The notes under the pieces: model-generated
The model's database searches: none
What the model was told of the DNA's origin: nothing
The model's input: only the letters and a program-made list of their open reading frames with translations
Position numbers and translations under genes: made by a program
Part shown: one piece after another, positions 51,745 through 53,706 of the stretch
How the letters are laid out: each line of letters starts with the position of its first letter
Numbering within the stretch: position 1 is the stretch's first letter
Assembly (NCBI RefSeq): GCF_016888125.1
Contig: NZ_JACSWA010000425.1
Coordinates: 1-53,706, forward strand
DNA: 53,706 nucleotides
Direction: 5' to 3'
Source of the DNA: Spirulina sp. CCY15215
GTDB lineage: Bacteria > Cyanobacteriota > Cyanobacteriia > Cyanobacteriales > Spirulinaceae

Positions 51745-53010
51745 TTAACTATCGGATTTAAGGCAATTAAGGGTTCTTAAAGTTGCCGCCGCCGCATAAT
51801 TCCGCAAAGAGGCGGAGTTCGGCGCAAAGGCACTGCCTTGCTCATTTAAAGGAGAGGCAATACCGCAATAACTGGACATTTGCTGGATCAAAGCATTCGC
51901 CCAGTGACCCGTCGTATCGGAAAAAGCCGTCGGTGTTTGTTTTTGACCCAAAGCGGAAGAAAGTCCTCGCTTGGCCTTGCCATATTCCGCCGCTTTTTTC
52001 ATTACCGCCATTAACTCCGCCCGCGTTACGGGTTGAGTGGGGCGGAATTGCCCATCGGGGTAGCCCGAGACCACATTATTCGCTTTAGCCCATTGAATCT
52101 TAGCAGCACTCCACCGAGATGCTGGAACATCTGGAAAAGGATTGCTACTGGGAGACGCAGGATTAGGTAAATTGATATTGGGAATAGTTTGGATAGCCCC
52201 AAATACCATCGAAACCAATTGTTCGCGGGTTAATGTGTTCTGAGGTCGGAAGGTATTATCTTCGGGGAATCCGGCAATAAAGCCCAGTTTAACGGCTTCT
52301 TGAATTTCTGTTTTGTAGATGTCGTTGGAAATATCGGGGAAACTAGAAGTTGGAGTTGGGGTTGGAGTTGGAGTTGGGGTTGGGGTTGGTGTTGGAGTTG
52401 GGGTTGGGGTTGGAGTTGGGTTTGGTGTGGGGATTGCACCATCATAGGTGAGATAAACGTGACCAAGAGTTTTCCCTTGATATGTTCGTTTTGTGAAGCG
52501 CCAACCTGGTTCGAGAAAAAACTTGTAGAGAATTTCGCCATGAGGACCGCTAAAAGTGCCTCGGCTGCGTGCGATGGTAATTTCATTTAACCCTGGTCGG
52601 GCGCTTCCTACCCGAGGAGTTCCGACTAATTGCAACTCGCTGTTGCGGTTGATAATGCGTAATAAGTATTCGATCGCGAAGTCTTCCCCGTTAATGCGGA
52701 CGGAATAACCATTACTGTCTACGCTGCGGTTACAACTGCCAGTAAAATCAAAGGTTGTCCACAGCGCGTCGATTCTAATGGGTGCTGTCCCAGCTTCATT
52801 CCAGCACTGTCTTTTCCCCGGAATTTGCTCGATAATCGTGAGATTATAGGAGGAGACATCAAAAGGGGAGGCGATCGCGGCAAAGGCGCTTTGATCGACT
52901 TCTTGCTGGCCAAATAAAGATTGGGCTGTAGTCAAATTCGTAGCGACGAAGGCTGTAGATAAGGCGACTCCGCCGATCGCAGCTAATTTGAACGGAAGTG
53001 CAAATTTCAT
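51745..53010 (-). CDS. DUF3747 and S-layer-homology domain secreted protein
   Basis: 421 residues: signal peptide (about 1-30), a DUF3747 domain (about 45-190; IIEQIPGKRQCW, LWTTFDFTGSCNRSVDSNGYSVRI, FLEPGWRFTKRTYQGKTLGHVYLTYDG), a Pro-Thr repeat linker of about 25 residues, then three SLH repeats (PDISNDIYKTEIQEAVKLG, FPDVPASRWSAAKIQWAK, FSDTTGHWANALIQQM). SLH domains bind cell-wall polymers or, in cyanobacteria, can tether porins to peptidoglycan. The role of DUF3747 is unknown. The transcript begins with a long hairpin. Two conserved Cys pairs may form disulphides in the periplasm. Confidence 0.88.
   Translation of the reverse strand: MKFALPFKLAAIGGVALSTAFVATNLTTAQSLFGQQEVDQSAFAAIASPFDVSSYNLTIIEQIPGKRQCWNEAGTAPIRIDALWTTFDFTGSCNRSVDSNGYSVRINGEDFAIEYLLRIINRNSELQLVGTPRVGSARPGLNEITIARSRGTFSGPHGEILYKFFLEPGWRFTKRTYQGKTLGHVYLTYDGAIPTPNPTPTPTPTPTPTPTPTPTPTPTPTSSFPDISNDIYKTEIQEAVKLGFIAGFPEDNTFRPQNTLTREQLVSMVFGAIQTIPNINLPNPASPSSNPFPDVPASRWSAAKIQWAKANNVVSGYPDGQFRPTQPVTRAELMAVMKKAAEYGKAKRGLSSALGQKQTPTAFSDTTGHWANALIQQMSSYCGIASPLNEQGSAFAPNSASLRNYAAAATLRTLNCLKSDS
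52349..52433. repeat. Hexamer repeat encoding a Pro-Thr linker
   Basis: Tandem GGAGTT/GGGGTT hexamers (plus-strand reading) encode (Pro-Thr)n on the minus strand, separating DUF3747 from the SLH repeats. The opposite strand gives a Trp/Ser/Gly-rich frame that is only an echo. Confidence 0.8.
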
Positions 53011-53040
53011 TCTCTATCTCTTTACTCAGTACATTCTCTT

Positions 53041-53086
53041 ATTTTCCAAGTATTTGTCCGCTAAACCGACAAATTTACTGGAAAAT
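53041..53086 (-). promoter_or_regulatory. Stable hairpin in the SLH gene leader
   Basis: ATTTTCCA (53041-53048) pairs with TGGAAAAT (53079-53086) and the inner ATTTGTC (53052-53058) pairs with GACAAAT (53068-53074), closing on a nine-base loop. The structure sits about 31-76 bases upstream of the SLH start codon. It may be a 5' leader element controlling stability or translation, or an operator palindrome. Confidence 0.5.
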
Positions 53087-53188
53087 AAAATGTTTTTGAT
53101 TTGGGTTAATGATAATGGGTTATGGGCAAGGGGAAAGGAGGGATAGAATGGGAGAGGCGATCGCCCCTCTCGTTCTTATCCGAAATCC

Positions 53189-53216
53189 TTAAGAAGAAAT
53201 AGTATCGTATTAAAAT
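53189..53216 (+). promoter_or_regulatory. Candidate promoter of the Uma2 gene
   Basis: TTAAGA (53189-53194) and TAAAAT (53211-53216) are 16 bases apart, ending 27 bases upstream of the Uma2 ATG. Each hexamer is an acceptable but not perfect sigma-70 match. Confidence 0.35.
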
Positions 53217-53243
53217 ACCAGTCCCCCTCGTTGTCCTCTAATT

Positions 53244-53706
53244 ATGACTCAAGCGATCGCCCCCCCTAAAGTTACCCCAGAAGAATATCTAGATCGAGAA
53301 ATTCAAAGCGAAAATCGCCATGAATACATCAATGGAGAAATTATCCCCATGACCGGTGGAACGCCGAATCATAATAAAATTAGCTTGAATTTTGCCAGCA
53401 GCTTAAATTTTGCCCTTAAACGCAAACCTTACCAAGTTTTTATGGCGGATCAACGCTTATGGATCGGCGATCGCCAAATCTACACTTATCCCGATATTGC
53501 GATCGTTAAAGGCGAACTTATTTATCAAGAAGGACGTAAAGATACGATTATTAATCCTTGTCTAATTGCAGAAGTTCTCTCAAAATCCACTCGCAGTTAC
53601 GATAAAGACGAAAAATTTGCGGCTTATCGATCGCTTCCCAGTTTCTGCGAATATCTTCTCATTGATCAGTATAGTTTCCATGTAGAACAGTACAGCAAAA
53701 CCGAGG
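53244..53706 (+). CDS. Uma2-family (DUF820) endonuclease-like protein, cut by the window edge
   Basis: The first 154 residues are present and the end lies beyond the window. The start MTQAIAPPKVTPEEYLDRE, NRHEYINGEIIPMTGGTPNHNKI, the nuclease strands YTYPDIAIVKGEL and LIAEVLSKSTRSYDKDEKFAAYRSLPS are typical of Uma2, a restriction-endonuclease-like fold (Asp, then Glu in AEVLS). These proteins are massively expanded in cyanobacteria, and their biological role is unresolved. The usual length is about 190 residues, so only some 35 should be missing. No partner gene is visible upstream. Confidence 0.9.
   Translation, partial: MTQAIAPPKVTPEEYLDREIQSENRHEYINGEIIPMTGGTPNHNKISLNFASSLNFALKRKPYQVFMADQRLWIGDRQIYTYPDIAIVKGELIYQEGRKDTIINPCLIAEVLSKSTRSYDKDEKFAAYRSLPSFCEYLLIDQYSFHVEQYSKTE

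Noticed and set aside
52300-52590. Trp/Ser/Gly-rich plus-strand frame opposite the SLH gene
   Set aside because: It is the complement of the Pro-Thr codon repeat and lacks any start signal.

Overview
The window is cyanobacterial. The octamer GCGATCGC (HIP1) recurs throughout on both strands. Marker genes include psb28, a Tab2/Atab2-type protein, a BchH/ChlH-class chelatase subunit, DUF3747-SLH and DUF4278 proteins, a CHASE2 regulator and a two-partner-secretion/CHAT fusion. Short heptanucleotide tandem repeats (units such as GTAGGGA, TCAACTC and GGCAACA) suggest a filamentous or colonial cyanobacterium with a repeat-rich genome. I cannot name the genus. I see no rRNA, tRNA, CRISPR array, transposase or prophage.

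Layout. 0.1-5.4 kb (+): Tab2-like protein, CHASE4 adenylate cyclase, two-domain PPK2 phosphotransferase, DUF218 membrane protein. 5.4-16.0 kb (-): patatin lipase, a 2042-residue PAS/GAF histidine kinase, then a pentapeptide-repeat/ABC half-transporter/Nudix cluster. 16.4-20.2 kb (+): H-subunit chelatase. 20.2-23.6 kb (-): a compact operon of a Rossmann methyltransferase-like protein, a non-intron reverse transcriptase and a DEDDh exonuclease. It looks accessory and is the best candidate here for an undescribed, possibly defensive, system. 23.7-26.9 kb (-): chemoreceptor, ruvA, pyrE. 27.0-28.4 kb (+): psb28, a small inverted-repeat element, a roughly 385-bp heptamer array and moaB. 28.6-34.3 kb: DUF4278, ilvE, rlpA, nitroreductase, an orphan DUF4212 symporter subunit, fabH and plsX. 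34.5-40.2 kb: a PBP4-type peptidase, aroK and the TPS-CHAT exoprotein. 40.4-48.3 kb: a GGCT-like protein, a GNAT enzyme, then a long minus-strand run (DMT permease, PspA/IM30, SfsA, lipoprotein, PaaK/CapK-like ligase, GT2, possible 36-residue membrane peptide). 48.4-53.7 kb: CHASE2-GGDEF-EAL protein, a PIN toxin-antitoxin pair, DUF3747-SLH protein and a Uma2 nuclease cut by the window edge.

Functional links. plsX-fabH is a fatty-acid/phospholipid initiation pair. The cyclase, giant kinase, chemoreceptor and CHASE2-EAL protein are four separate signalling proteins without adjacent partners. RlpA, the S13 peptidase, PspA and the SLH protein serve the envelope. The ligase and GT2 genes overlap by one base and probably act in one pathway on an activated carboxylate and a glycan. 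Most other genes are single housekeeping genes.
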